This document shows, one piece after another, positions 27,604 to 35,944 of a stretch of DNA of 64,000 bases. How positions within the stretch are numbered: position 1 is the stretch's first letter; each line of letters begins with the position of its first letter. The stretch is from positions 992,001 to 1,056,000 of the forward strand of contig NZ_CP017659.1 of assembly GCF_015326965.1 (NCBI RefSeq), read 5' to 3'. Under the pieces are notes generated by a model. That model made no database searches. It saw nothing but the letters and a program-made list of their open reading frames with translations, and was not told where the DNA came from. The position numbers and the translations under genes were made by a program. Origin of the DNA: Paenibacillus sp. JZ16 (GTDB lineage Bacteria > Bacillota > Bacilli > Paenibacillales > Paenibacillaceae).

Positions 27604-27660
27604 CAAAAAAACGAAGCTGTCCCAAAGCAGCCATTCATGGCTTTAGGGGCAGCTCCTTCG
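27604..27660 (-). terminator. Intrinsic terminator of the beta-helix/LamG gene
   Basis: A long stem (27613-27660; GAAGGAGCTGCCCC pairing with GGGACAGCTTC plus inner AAAGCCAT/ATGGCTGCTTT) is followed on the minus strand by TTTTTTT. It separates the secreted gene from the kinase operon. Confidence 0.85.
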
Positions 27661-27728
27661 TATGATCCCATTAACGCTGACCGACCTGTGGATCGGCTCT
27701 TATTGACATGGTACGGGGGCCGTACTAG

Positions 27729-30700
27729 TTAGATCGGACCAGGTGCCAGTACCACAGCATCATCAAAAGCTACGCCTGCCGAAGTGGTCCGAAATCCTAT
27801 TTTTCCTGCTGTCAATTCCGTCTCGGGATTGGTCCATTCCACTTTTAATTCTCCATCCACATAACCTTTTATTGTGTTCCTTTCAATGGAAGCCTTCATC
27901 GTATACCACTGGTTCGCCTGAGTTGTAAACGGAGTACTGGATACAAGAGTCATGACGTTGTCCACGGATTTGTACAACTCCAGCTTTTGGACTGCGGAAT
28001 GGATTCGGAGCATATAGAAATTACCCGCATCCTGTACCCTGAAGAGAATGCCTGCGTTGGCATTGGTGATGGGCATTTTCGCTTTGGCTTCGTACGTATA
28101 ATCCGTCCAGGAATCGCCGGCAGCAATGACTGCAGTGGCAGCTTGATTCTGAATCAAGGTTTTTGTGCCGTCCGTTGTTACATCCCAGGAACCTGAAGCA
28201 GACGTCCATCCTCCGGCATTTCCATCTTCGAAATCGTCGCTGAATCGGATGACCGTAGGATCCGGATTCACGGGTGATTCATTCACGTCCGTGACTTGGA
28301 TCGTAAAGGTCTTCTCAACATACAGCCCGCCTGAGTCTGTACTCCTTACCCGGATGCTGTAGTTATCCTTAGCTTCGTAATCAGGCGTTACGGCTAGATA
28401 CAACTTATTGTCCGAAATGCTGAAGCTGTTGTTGTCCATATCCCCTGCCCCTGCTATCAGCATGTAAGCAAATGTTTCCTCCGCATCAGGGTCGCTGGTG
28501 GAAAAGGTTCCGACCACACCTCCCGCCGTCGTGTTTTCAACAACACTGTTGTGTGAAAGGGCAATCTCCTCAGGCGCTTTATTGAGGAGACTAACCACGG
28601 CATCGTCAAAGTGGACGCCCGCTGAAGTGGTCCGGAATCCGATCCCCCCAGCCGTCAATTCGGTTACAGGATTGGTCCATTCCATCTTTAATTCTCCATC
28701 CACGTAACAGGAAATCGTGTTCCCTTGTATAACCGCCTTAACCTTATACCACTGTTTCTCAATGGCCGTGAAGGGTGTACTGTTTACAAGTGTCAATTGT
28801 CCATTCACGGATTTGTACAACTCCAGCTGTTGATTCGATGAATGAATGCGATACATATAATAATTGTTTGCATTCTGCACCCTGAAGGCCAAGCCCGCGT
28901 TGGCATTGGTGATGGGCATTCTCAATCTGGCTTCATAAACGTAATCCGTCCATGAACCCCCGCTGTTAGCGGTAATCAGGGAGGTGGTTGTCTGGTTCCC
29001 GCTGGACAGCACGTGATTCGTGCCGACTGTCGGGACGGTCCAGCCACCGGACATCGACGTCCAGCCCGCCGTGTTACCGTCTTCGAAATTGTCGCTGAAT
29101 AGCGGAGGTTTTGAATTGGAAAAAACGATACCATTTACATTGTTATTGACGGTAACATTCAAGTCGTCCAGGGTTGTTGCAAGCTTGCCTCCGACATAAA
29201 CATCCGTGAACGTGACGCCGTTAACCCTTCCGCCTTTCGTGGCATTCCCGGAAATTCTGGATTTCTGGGTGCCGGTCTCGCGAACATTGATGTTCTTGAC
29301 TACAACATTGCTTACATCGCCGGAAGTGCTGGTGGACACTCCAAGCCAATAGTTCCCGAATTGATTGATACCGACGCGTTCGATATCGATATTCTCAAAC
29401 GTAATATTTTGGGCGTAACCTTCCTCCGGGAGCGTATTCAGTTGGTATCCATGATCAATAAGCAGTGCTCTGGCGCTTTGATACACATACGAATTTCGGA
29501 TGGTTACGCCGATTTGCGGCTGGGCTACACCCATGCCAATCTTGAAAGCCGCGCATCTTGTCCATGCAAAAGCGTCATCAAAGACCACGTTCTCCAAATG
29601 TTCAAGCTCGCCCGGCCAGTCTTTGGACATCCCCGTTTGCAGCCAGGTTTTAGTGGAATACGTGTCATCATCCGAGATGGCAATCGAATGCTGAACAAGC
29701 ACGTTCTGACTTTCATTAATATCGATAACGTCATTCTCGATTTTGTATAAATCCTGGAATCCCTTAAGGTTGTTTATGGTCACATTGTCGGAACGAACCA
29801 CCATAAACGACCAGAAACCGCCATCCCGCAATATTAAACCGTCAAAAGTAAAATTGGATGTTGCGATCGGAACGAGCAGGTTATTGAGGAACCCTTCATT
29901 CTTATTCGGCGCCGGCATCTTTCGCTCTCGCATCGCAATGCCTTTTCCATCAATGGTTCCCCGTCCCCGTATTGTAATATTGGTGGAATCTACGGCAGTA
30001 CGAATAAAATACGTTCCATCCGCGTTTCGTGAATCCTTGCGAAAATCAATCACGTAGTCTTCCCCCTTGCCCGTGCCGACAATGACGGCGCCGCCGGCCA
30101 GGTAAAAGGTTACGTTGCTTTTTAATGTCAAGTTCCCGCTCTTATAAACACCTGCCGGAATGAATACAACGCCGCCGCCGGCTTCATGGGCGTCATCGAT
30201 CGCCTGCTGAATCGGACCCGATGCCAGCGATGTGCCCGTGTTATCCGCATGGTATGGCGACTGCGTCACATTATAAATCCCGGCACCTGTGGACGGGGGA
30301 ATATCCGTCTCCAAGGGATCTGCCGCGATGACCATCTTTTTCCTCTGGTCATTGATTTTCACGATCACATAGGTTGAGGATGAAAGCAAGAAGGTTAGCT
30401 TGTTCCCGTTGACCGTGCCTTCGATGTTTTTGGCCTGAGGACTGATGGAGAATGATGTAATCGGCACATTGTTGGTAACTTCGATACGGACCGTCCCGGA
30501 AAAAGAAAATTGAGCATAATCATAATCAGCCAGATAACTGATTACAGGAATCGCTTCGTTATTCGCTTTCAATGAAAACACGCTGGATGCTGTATAGATG
30601 GATGGCATCGGGTAATTTTGTATCGTGGCCGGATCAGCGGCATCCATCATATCCATTGAAGAAATGGAATAGCTATCGATTTCTGCGGCACCCGCAGTTC

Positions 30701-30773
30701 GGGGTGAGAATCCTGTGATCATTACGGCAAGCACCACCAACAGACTAACTGCTTTTCTTGTAATGGTAAGCAT
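27729..30773 (-). CDS. Secreted beta-helix polysaccharide-active protein with two LamG domains and a cadherin domain
   Basis: A 1014-residue exported protein with signal peptide ending TAGAAE. A GH28-like right-handed beta-helix occupies about 150-540 (QAIDDAHEAGGGVVFIPAGVY, TIRGRGTIDGKGIAMRERK, VIDINESQNVLVQHSIAISD). A concanavalin-like LamG domain follows at about 550-730, a cadherin-type Ca-binding domain at about 735-840 (DPDAEETFAY, YSIRVRSTDSGGL), and a second LamG at about 845-1014. The LamG domains are very similar even in DNA. The predicted role is cleavage or binding of an acidic polysaccharide outside the cell. GAGGAGG precedes the ATG at 30773; longer starts are rejected. Confidence 0.82.
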   Translation of the reverse strand: MLTITRKAVSLLVVLAVMITGFSPRTAGAAEIDSYSISSMDMMDAADPATIQNYPMPSIYTASSVFSLKANNEAIPVISYLADYDYAQFSFSGTVRIEVTNNVPITSFSISPQAKNIEGTVNGNKLTFLLSSSTYVIVKINDQRKKMVIAADPLETDIPPSTGAGIYNVTQSPYHADNTGTSLASGPIQQAIDDAHEAGGGVVFIPAGVYKSGNLTLKSNVTFYLAGGAVIVGTGKGEDYVIDFRKDSRNADGTYFIRTAVDSTNITIRGRGTIDGKGIAMRERKMPAPNKNEGFLNNLLVPIATSNFTFDGLILRDGGFWSFMVVRSDNVTINNLKGFQDLYKIENDVIDINESQNVLVQHSIAISDDDTYSTKTWLQTGMSKDWPGELEHLENVVFDDAFAWTRCAAFKIGMGVAQPQIGVTIRNSYVYQSARALLIDHGYQLNTLPEEGYAQNITFENIDIERVGINQFGNYWLGVSTSTSGDVSNVVVKNINVRETGTQKSRISGNATKGGRVNGVTFTDVYVGGKLATTLDDLNVTVNNNVNGIVFSNSKPPLFSDNFEDGNTAGWTSMSGGWTVPTVGTNHVLSSGNQTTTSLITANSGGSWTDYVYEARLRMPITNANAGLAFRVQNANNYYMYRIHSSNQQLELYKSVNGQLTLVNSTPFTAIEKQWYKVKAVIQGNTISCYVDGELKMEWTNPVTELTAGGIGFRTTSAGVHFDDAVVSLLNKAPEEIALSHNSVVENTTAGGVVGTFSTSDPDAEETFAYMLIAGAGDMDNNSFSISDNKLYLAVTPDYEAKDNYSIRVRSTDSGGLYVEKTFTIQVTDVNESPVNPDPTVIRFSDDFEDGNAGGWTSASGSWDVTTDGTKTLIQNQAATAVIAAGDSWTDYTYEAKAKMPITNANAGILFRVQDAGNFYMLRIHSAVQKLELYKSVDNVMTLVSSTPFTTQANQWYTMKASIERNTIKGYVDGELKVEWTNPETELTAGKIGFRTTSAGVAFDDAVVLAPGPI

Positions 30774-30863
30774 AAATACCTCCTCAAGATTATCTATCCA
30801 CCCCATGATAATAAGGCGGCGCAACTTCTGTTCGCCCGGTTGTATTCTTGCTTAGTTTTTTTG

Positions 30864-30877
30864 TGAAGGCGCTAACA
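30864..30877. promoter_or_regulatory. cre site for CcpA
   Basis: TGAAGGCGCTAACA matches 13 of 14 positions of TGWAARCGYTWNCW. It lies 91 bases upstream of the secreted beta-helix gene, predicting carbon catabolite control. Confidence 0.65.
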
Positions 30878-30968
30878 TTTTACCGGAAGCAAGCAGCCCG
30901 CTTTCTGACGTTCACTCCCCCCTCCATCCAGACTTTTCTCTGTCACGATGGATTATAATCCCTGCCCA

Positions 30969-30996
30969 TAAAAAAAGGAGTGGGGCAAGCCCACTC
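30969..30996 (-). terminator. Intrinsic terminator after the PEP mutase-like gene
   Basis: The minus strand has GGAGAGTGGG-CTTG-CCCCACTCC followed by TTTTTTTATGG, 126 bases past the stop at 31122. Between the stop and the hairpin a short frame reads like protein (VTIKEGSVSHTDLHSRNAMA) but has no start; I do not annotate it. Confidence 0.8.
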
Positions 30997-31121
30997 TCCA
31001 GGGATACATTTTAACTGTTCTCCATCGCTCTGCCGTTTTACCAGCAGCCATAGCGTTGCGGGAATGAAGATCTGTGTGTGAGACGCTACCTTCTTTGATT
31101 GTTACCAAAGCTAATTTTCCA

Positions 31122-31952
31122 TTAAGGTGTTTCAGTATTGGATAAATCATCGTAAGAAAGGACTCTCGAAGTCATATGCTCAAAAGTTCCCTTCTCCAGA
31201 ATTTCTTGGCCCATGCGATGCAGCAGCGATAGTGCGGCGCGAAAAGGTCCTGAACCGGTGCTGATGCGCTGAATCCCTAGTGCTTCAAGTTCATTTGCGG
31301 AAGGCATTCCCGGCCCGGCCAATACATTGATCGGACAGCTTATTTCATGACGCAATGTTTGGATGTCGGAGATATCCTGGATTCCGGGAACAAAAATACA
31401 ATCTGCCCCGGCTTCCTGGTAGGCATGGGCCCGCTTGATCGTCTCTTCAAACCTCCTAGCAGGCGGCATAGACCTGATCCAGTAAGAATCGATCCGGGCA
31501 TTGATAAAGAGAGGATAAGCCATGGCGTTCCCCAGCTCCCGGATGACGGCTATTTTTTTTTGCTGGACCGGAATATCAAGCAGCGGCGCTTGTCGGTCCA
31601 TTCTGCTGTCTTCAATGTTAATTCCCGTCGCGCCTGCCTTGATCACCTGCTTAACCGACTCTGCGACTTCATCGGGTGTTTGTCCATACCCGTCTTCCAT
31701 GTCCACGGTAACCGGAGTATCCACGGTTTGCACAATCCTGCGTACCGTATCCAGCATCCTATCAAAGGGCATATTCCGATCCGCATACCCATGGGAAACC
31801 GCAATGCCTGCACTTGTCGTGCCAATGGCCTTGAAGCCGCACTTCTCAAAAGTTTTCGCGCTTGCAACATCCCATGCATTAGGCAAAATAAAGAAATCGG
31901 AATGAAGCTTTTTAAAGGCGGCAAGCTGTTCAAGCTGTTTTGTCATGTCCAT
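31122..31952 (-). CDS. Isocitrate lyase/PEP mutase family protein
   Basis: A 276-residue TIM-barrel enzyme of the ICL/PEP mutase superfamily. Landmarks are NAWDVASAKTFEKCGFKAIGTTS, the Mg-binding VTVDMEDGYG, GINIEDS, NARIDSYW and VPGIQD. The catalytic loop lacks the KKCGH of isocitrate lyase, so C-C or C-P bond cleavage of another 2-oxo acid (carboxyphosphonate or oxaloacetate type) is likelier. The start at the ATG at 31952 follows GGGGAGGG; the frame opens further upstream into the promoter region. Substrate not determined. Confidence 0.82.
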   Translation of the reverse strand: MDMTKQLEQLAAFKKLHSDFFILPNAWDVASAKTFEKCGFKAIGTTSAGIAVSHGYADRNMPFDRMLDTVRRIVQTVDTPVTVDMEDGYGQTPDEVAESVKQVIKAGATGINIEDSRMDRQAPLLDIPVQQKKIAVIRELGNAMAYPLFINARIDSYWIRSMPPARRFEETIKRAHAYQEAGADCIFVPGIQDISDIQTLRHEISCPINVLAGPGMPSANELEALGIQRISTGSGPFRAALSLLHRMGQEILEKGTFEHMTSRVLSYDDLSNTETP

Positions 31953-32013
31953 ACCATAACCCTCCCCATCTACATTCTGGTGTACTTTTGTATATAGTAT
32001 AAACCGAGTACTA

Positions 32014-32029
32014 TTCGATACACATCGAA
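32014..32029. promoter_or_regulatory. Palindrome upstream of the PEP mutase-like gene
   Basis: TTCGAT-ACAC-ATCGAA, a perfect 6-bp inverted repeat 62 bases upstream of the start, next to TATACT (a possible minus-strand -10). It could be a repressor site. Confidence 0.35.
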
Positions 32030-32142
32030 ATATGGAATGCACATTGCGCTTTAGAAGGATATGGTACAGTCTGTCAAGAATAATAATCAAAAGCTATAAG
32101 AAATTGAGTGAATACGGTTGTTGGCCTTCGACCCAGGAAATA

Positions 32143-32712
32143 TTAATAATCTATAAGACGGCGATTATCGTTCCATTGACCGTACATCTTGTTTTCTCTC
32201 GTGTTGGTTATGAATTTGTCTAATCTGCTCTTAAATAATTCCGGCTGATTCTTATAGCTTTGTATCGTGTCGATCCGAACTCTTTTATAAAGATCCGGAA
32301 ATGCCATGAAATTCTCATATACTTGCTTTTCCTCTTTAAGCCTTTGTTCGATGCCCCCATCTATTCTGAAAGAACCGGGATCCATGTCAGGAAGAACCCT
32401 CCTGCCTTCGTCACTCATGAACCCCAACTTTTCGAGGCGGCGGACACGTTCTTTATTTAATTCGGTCCATGTGCTTTTTTTACTTCTAGGAGACAGTCTC
32501 TGGGCCAGCCCGGTTTCGGACACTTTCTTTTTGACTCCGTCAATCCATCCAAAGCATAAGGCTTCCTCAACGACGTCCAAATATAACAACATATCAGGGG
32601 CTGGTGTCATACTTACCAAGACCAAGCAAGACTTCTCGGTCTTGCCATGGTTCTGCAGCCAAATTCTTAAATCCTCTCTCGTTTTTGCTGGAATGACATT
32701 CTCAATTTTCAT
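32143..32712 (-). CDS. YdeI/OmpD-associated (bacteriocin-protection) family protein
   Basis: A 189-residue protein of the YdeI/OmpD-associated family. The signature is EEALCFGWIDGVKKKV followed by RLSPRSKKSTWTELNKERVRRLEKLGFMSDEGRR. GGAGGAGGGTGG precedes the ATG. Relatives were linked to resistance to bacteriocins or polymyxin in other species, but the mechanism is unknown. Single-gene unit. Confidence 0.82.
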   Translation of the reverse strand: MKIENVIPAKTREDLRIWLQNHGKTEKSCLVLVSMTPAPDMLLYLDVVEEALCFGWIDGVKKKVSETGLAQRLSPRSKKSTWTELNKERVRRLEKLGFMSDEGRRVLPDMDPGSFRIDGGIEQRLKEEKQVYENFMAFPDLYKRVRIDTIQSYKNQPELFKSRLDKFITNTRENKMYGQWNDNRRLIDY

Positions 32713-32749
32713 AGCTATAACCCACCCTCCTCCTTTCTAATGAGAATAT

Positions 32750-32783
32750 AAAAACATGGCCTTTCATTGGAAGGCCATGTTTT
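32750..32783 (-). terminator. Intrinsic terminator of the VOC gene
   Basis: ACATGGCCTT-CCAATG-AAAGGCCATGT on the minus strand followed by TTTTTATA, eight bases past the stop at 32791. Confidence 0.85.
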
Positions 32784-32790
32784 GAATGAG

Positions 32791-33255
32791 TTACTGTTTG
32801 TTGGAAATGACACGATCAAGAAACTTATCTGCGTCGCTATTAAATTTCCAGGCAATTCCGAATTGATCAACCAGCATGCCAAAGCACGAAGACCAAGGGG
32901 TATTGGATAACGGCATTACGACATGACCGCCAACAGACAATTGGCTAAAGTAGTCTTCCAATGTTTGTTTATCATCCATGACTACACTAATAAGCACGTT
33001 ATTTCCTTTTACCAACTCACCCGTTACCGCCTTCATGGAAGGCAAAATATCCGACATCATGATTTTTCCGCCTGCAAATTCTATTGAAGACTCCATGATC
33101 ATATTTAATTCATTTTCTGGCAATGGATAATTTGGATCCTGCGGAAAATCCCTAAATTTCACTTTTTTTACCTCGTTCGCATTGAGAGCCTCCGAATAAA
33201 ATTCAATCGCTTTTTCGGCGATTCCATCAAAATTCAAATATGCTATAGCTGACAT
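32791..33255 (-). CDS. PhnB-like VOC superfamily protein
   Basis: A 154-residue glyoxalase-fold protein of the PhnB-like group (AIAYLNFDGIAEKAIEFYSEALNA at the N-terminus, GGHVVMPLSNTPWSSCFGMLVDQFGIAWKF at the C-terminus). The start at the ATG at 33255 follows AAGGAGG by nine bases. It is divergent from a WYL regulator with a shared palindrome between them. Members are metal-dependent isomerases or dioxygenase-like proteins or binding proteins; no activity can be assigned. Confidence 0.82.
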   Translation of the reverse strand: MSAIAYLNFDGIAEKAIEFYSEALNANEVKKVKFRDFPQDPNYPLPENELNMIMESSIEFAGGKIMMSDILPSMKAVTGELVKGNNVLISVVMDDKQTLEDYFSQLSVGGHVVMPLSNTPWSSCFGMLVDQFGIAWKFNSDADKFLDRVISNKQ

Positions 33256-33300
33256 AAAGTTGTACCTCCTTCTTTTGATAAATGAAGTATAATTTATTAG

Positions 33301-33322
33301 TGGTGACAGACGCATGTCACCA
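33301..33322. promoter_or_regulatory. Palindromic operator between the VOC and WYL genes
   Basis: TGGTGACA-GACGCA-TGTCACCA, a perfect 8-bp inverted repeat, directly downstream of a plus-strand TATAAT (33288-33293). It is probably the site of the WYL regulator, controlling both genes. Confidence 0.6.
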
Positions 33323-33353
33323 TTTAAAAATTTGTACCAAAAGAGGGGCAGCT

Positions 33354-34274
33354 ATGGAGAAGGTTGAAAGATTAATATCGATTATCATGATACTGCTAAA
33401 AAAAGATATCGTTTCAACAAAAGAATTCGCACAATTATTTAACGTTTCCAAAAGAACGATTCTTCGCGATATGGAAACACTGAGTTTATCCAACATCCCC
33501 ATCTATTCTGTTCATGGAATTCATGGCGGATACGGTATTATGGATGAATACAAGGTGGATAAACGTCTTTTAAGCAGCTCCGACTTAGAGAATATATTGA
33601 CTGCGCTCGGCGGATTGGAACAAATTCTAATTAGCGAAGAAGTTGAAGTAACCATTAAAAAAATAGAAGCCATGGTTCACCCCACGTCACTGAAAGGTTC
33701 AGTCCGACTGTCATTTTATGATTGGGAGGGTCGGTCCGAGGTTCTTCAAACCTTGAAGACATGCCAGGAATCGATCTCAGGGAATAAAATAATTTCATTT
33801 GATTATATAGATAAAAATGGCATGATAACGAATCGAATCGTCGAGCCGTATCAGCTTCATTATAGCGAGACGAGTTGGTATTTGAAGGGATTCTGTTTAC
33901 ATCGTCAGAGCTATAGAGCATTTAAATTATCCAGGATCGATAATCTCAATATGAATGAAGAAACCTTTAAACCGAGAGATTATGCATTAGAACAAGAAAC
34001 AACCCGTTATCAACCGCGACTTGTCGCTATAAAGGCATTGATTTCGCCAAGCATAAAAGATCAATTCATTGAAAGGTACGGTCGAAAGAGTATTTCAAAC
34101 TATAATTCTGAATATTTCTTGGCAACCATTTATGTACCTCAAAACCATATTGGATTTCAATTTTTAGCAGGTTTCGGCACGAATCTGGAAATCGTAGAAC
34201 CTGAATCATACGTGGAAGAGTTTCGAAAGTATTTATATAAAATGGTGGAGAAATATTCTTATTTGGAAAATTAG
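33354..34274 (+). CDS. DeoR/YafY-type regulator with WYL domain
   Basis: A 306-residue regulator. An N-terminal winged helix (VSTKEFAQLFNVSKRTILRDMETL) is followed by a WYL ligand-binding domain at about 135-215 (ISFDYIDKNG, IVEPYQLHYSETSWYLKGFCLHRQSYRAFKLSRI) and a C-terminal WCX-like region. GAGGGGC precedes the ATG at 33354. It is divergent from the PhnB-like gene, its probable target. WYL domains sense nucleotides or small ligands; which one is not evident here. Confidence 0.85.
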   Translation: MEKVERLISIIMILLKKDIVSTKEFAQLFNVSKRTILRDMETLSLSNIPIYSVHGIHGGYGIMDEYKVDKRLLSSSDLENILTALGGLEQILISEEVEVTIKKIEAMVHPTSLKGSVRLSFYDWEGRSEVLQTLKTCQESISGNKIISFDYIDKNGMITNRIVEPYQLHYSETSWYLKGFCLHRQSYRAFKLSRIDNLNMNEETFKPRDYALEQETTRYQPRLVAIKALISPSIKDQFIERYGRKSISNYNSEYFLATIYVPQNHIGFQFLAGFGTNLEIVEPESYVEEFRKYLYKMVEKYSYLEN

Positions 34275-34293
34275 GATTTGAGCTGGGCTTCTG

Positions 34294-34788
34294 TTAAAAA
34301 GCACTGTCAAACATGCGTTCCATTGATTCGGCGTCTTTAGAAACCGCGAAGAAAATAAATCGCCCCTTCGTCTTTAACACGTGATTATCGACCAGAAAAT
34401 ATTCATCGGGGCGATAGTCCTTGAATTTCATTTTCTGTGCTTCGATTCGTTGCTCCATATTCACTTTGACGCTTTCTGCCTGACTCTCATCCTTCAGCTT
34501 GATAATGGCCAATTCATCAGCTTTTACATTCGATGTAGACGTATAAAGAATAAAATCATCCATGCTGTCTGCATCCATCTTGTACAATTTCTGCAGCTTA
34601 TTCAGATCCTGCTTTTTCATGTCTTTTAGGCTAACTGCCTGCTCGATACTTTTTCCGATTTCGGTGGCAGTCAATTGTTCTGAAGTCTTGTCATCCTTGC
34701 CTGCGCAACCGGACAATACGCCAATTACGACGATGAATGCAAGCATAACGGGGTAAAAACTCCTTTTCCCGCTCCATTGTTTCTTCAT
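34294..34788 (-). CDS. DUF4358 lipoprotein
   Basis: A 164-residue lipoprotein (signal about 1-27, lipobox VLSGC) matching DUF4358: IEQAVSLKDMKKQD, LYTSTSNVKADELAIIKLKD and the C-terminal GRFIFFAVSKD. GGAGTG precedes the ATG, four bases after the DHHW gene stop. It is the last gene of the MBOAT operon. DUF4358 proteins commonly accompany MBOAT and DHHW genes in Bacillota, suggesting a surface accessory role in polymer acylation; that role is unproven. Confidence 0.8.
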   Translation of the reverse strand: MKKQWSGKRSFYPVMLAFIVVIGVLSGCAGKDDKTSEQLTATEIGKSIEQAVSLKDMKKQDLNKLQKLYKMDADSMDDFILYTSTSNVKADELAIIKLKDESQAESVKVNMEQRIEAQKMKFKDYRPDEYFLVDNHVLKTKGRFIFFAVSKDAESMERMFDSAF

Positions 34789-34792
34789 TTAA

Positions 34793-35932
34793 TCACTCCG
34801 TTACATTTTTGATGGATGGGTCCTCGAAAAACGTATTCGCATTATAAAGCAATAGCATGTCCTGGATCCCCTGCTCGTTCACGAAAGACGCTAAATCCTC
34901 ATCATAATACCGAAGGTCTACCACATGTATTTCGCTAAAATGCTTAATTAAGAAAGGAATCAGGCTGTTAGCGTACGAATCTTTGACCACCAGCAGCTTT
35001 CTATCGCTCGGATTAGCCGTTTTAATATGGATTCGTGCATGGTTACCGTTAAGAAACACCGCATATTTATCCTTCCTGAGCAGCTGCTCCATCGCATACA
35101 ATGAATCCGTGGTCTTCTCTTCATCGACATACGTTACGGTATATTTCTCTTGATCCTTTGACATATAAAGCTCCAAACGATCGGACTGTACATGTCTGAA
35201 ACCGCTTTTTGAATAAAGCGAGCCGTAAAATACATCGGTTACTTGCTGGATGTTAAACTCTTCCTCTTCCTGTGGTGTCAGCCCCATTTGTCTGCAAAGT
35301 TCCAGGTAAGCGATATAAGCGCCTTTCGTCGTCCAATGATGATCGGTTTTATAATATATAGGTTGATCACGCGCAGCATATAAACTTGGAAAAACATCGA
35401 TAAAACGTATATTGGGATTCAGCCATTGCTTTACTTTTTTCAAGTATGCTTCTTGATCGCCGATGATCGCATATTTCGGGAGCTTGTCTTTATATAGAGC
35501 GGCTGCCGTTGGTACCAGCATCACATATTTATTCATTTCCGTCGTGGCCTGGTCAAACGAATGAATGGCTTCGAGCTTCTCCCTCAAGTCCTCTTCCGCC
35601 GGGGAAATAACATCCTGAATCAGATACCCGTTTGTTCCTAGGTAAACTCCGTTGCTCTCCTTTTTTCCCAAGAGCCGGTCCGCATCGGTTTTTGCCCCGA
35701 TCCAAAAGTCTCTGAAAACAAATTGGTCGGACACATATTTTTCGAAATCGGCTGTGAAATCTCCTGACAGCAATGCTTTCAGCGACAAGTGCGGCAGCTG
35801 CTTCAGCATCCGGTTTTCCGACTCCGAAAATGAACGATCCACCGCCAAAAGATGAAGAACTGCGATTACGCTAATAAATAGGAGCAGCAATAAGGCCAGC
35901 AATTTATTTTTTAAATTTTTGTAATATCCCAT
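34793..35932 (-). CDS. DHHW family protein (AlgX/AlgJ-like)
   Basis: A 379-residue protein with an N-terminal membrane anchor (LLALLLLLFISVIAVLHLLAV) and an extracellular SGNH-like domain. The family motif YYKTDHHWTTKGAY is at about residue 200, an early Asp/Phe-rich FEKYVSDQFVFRD is near 65, and the late KLLVVKDSYANSLIPFL carries the SGNH-type serine. Homologues such as AlgX/AlgJ transfer acetyl groups from the MBOAT partner to a polysaccharide. It follows the MBOAT gene by 12 bases. Confidence 0.85.
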   Translation of the reverse strand: MGYYKNLKNKLLALLLLLFISVIAVLHLLAVDRSFSESENRMLKQLPHLSLKALLSGDFTADFEKYVSDQFVFRDFWIGAKTDADRLLGKKESNGVYLGTNGYLIQDVISPAEEDLREKLEAIHSFDQATTEMNKYVMLVPTAAALYKDKLPKYAIIGDQEAYLKKVKQWLNPNIRFIDVFPSLYAARDQPIYYKTDHHWTTKGAYIAYLELCRQMGLTPQEEEEFNIQQVTDVFYGSLYSKSGFRHVQSDRLELYMSKDQEKYTVTYVDEEKTTDSLYAMEQLLRKDKYAVFLNGNHARIHIKTANPSDRKLLVVKDSYANSLIPFLIKHFSEIHVVDLRYYDEDLASFVNEQGIQDMLLLYNANTFFEDPSIKNVTE

Positions 35933-35944
35933 GGCTGTCCCCTT

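Noticed and set aside
31003..31121. Minus-strand frame reading VTIKEGSVSHTDLHSRNAMA after the PEP mutase-like gene
   Set aside because: No start codon with a ribosome binding site, and it lies between a stop codon and a terminator; could not be tied to a family.
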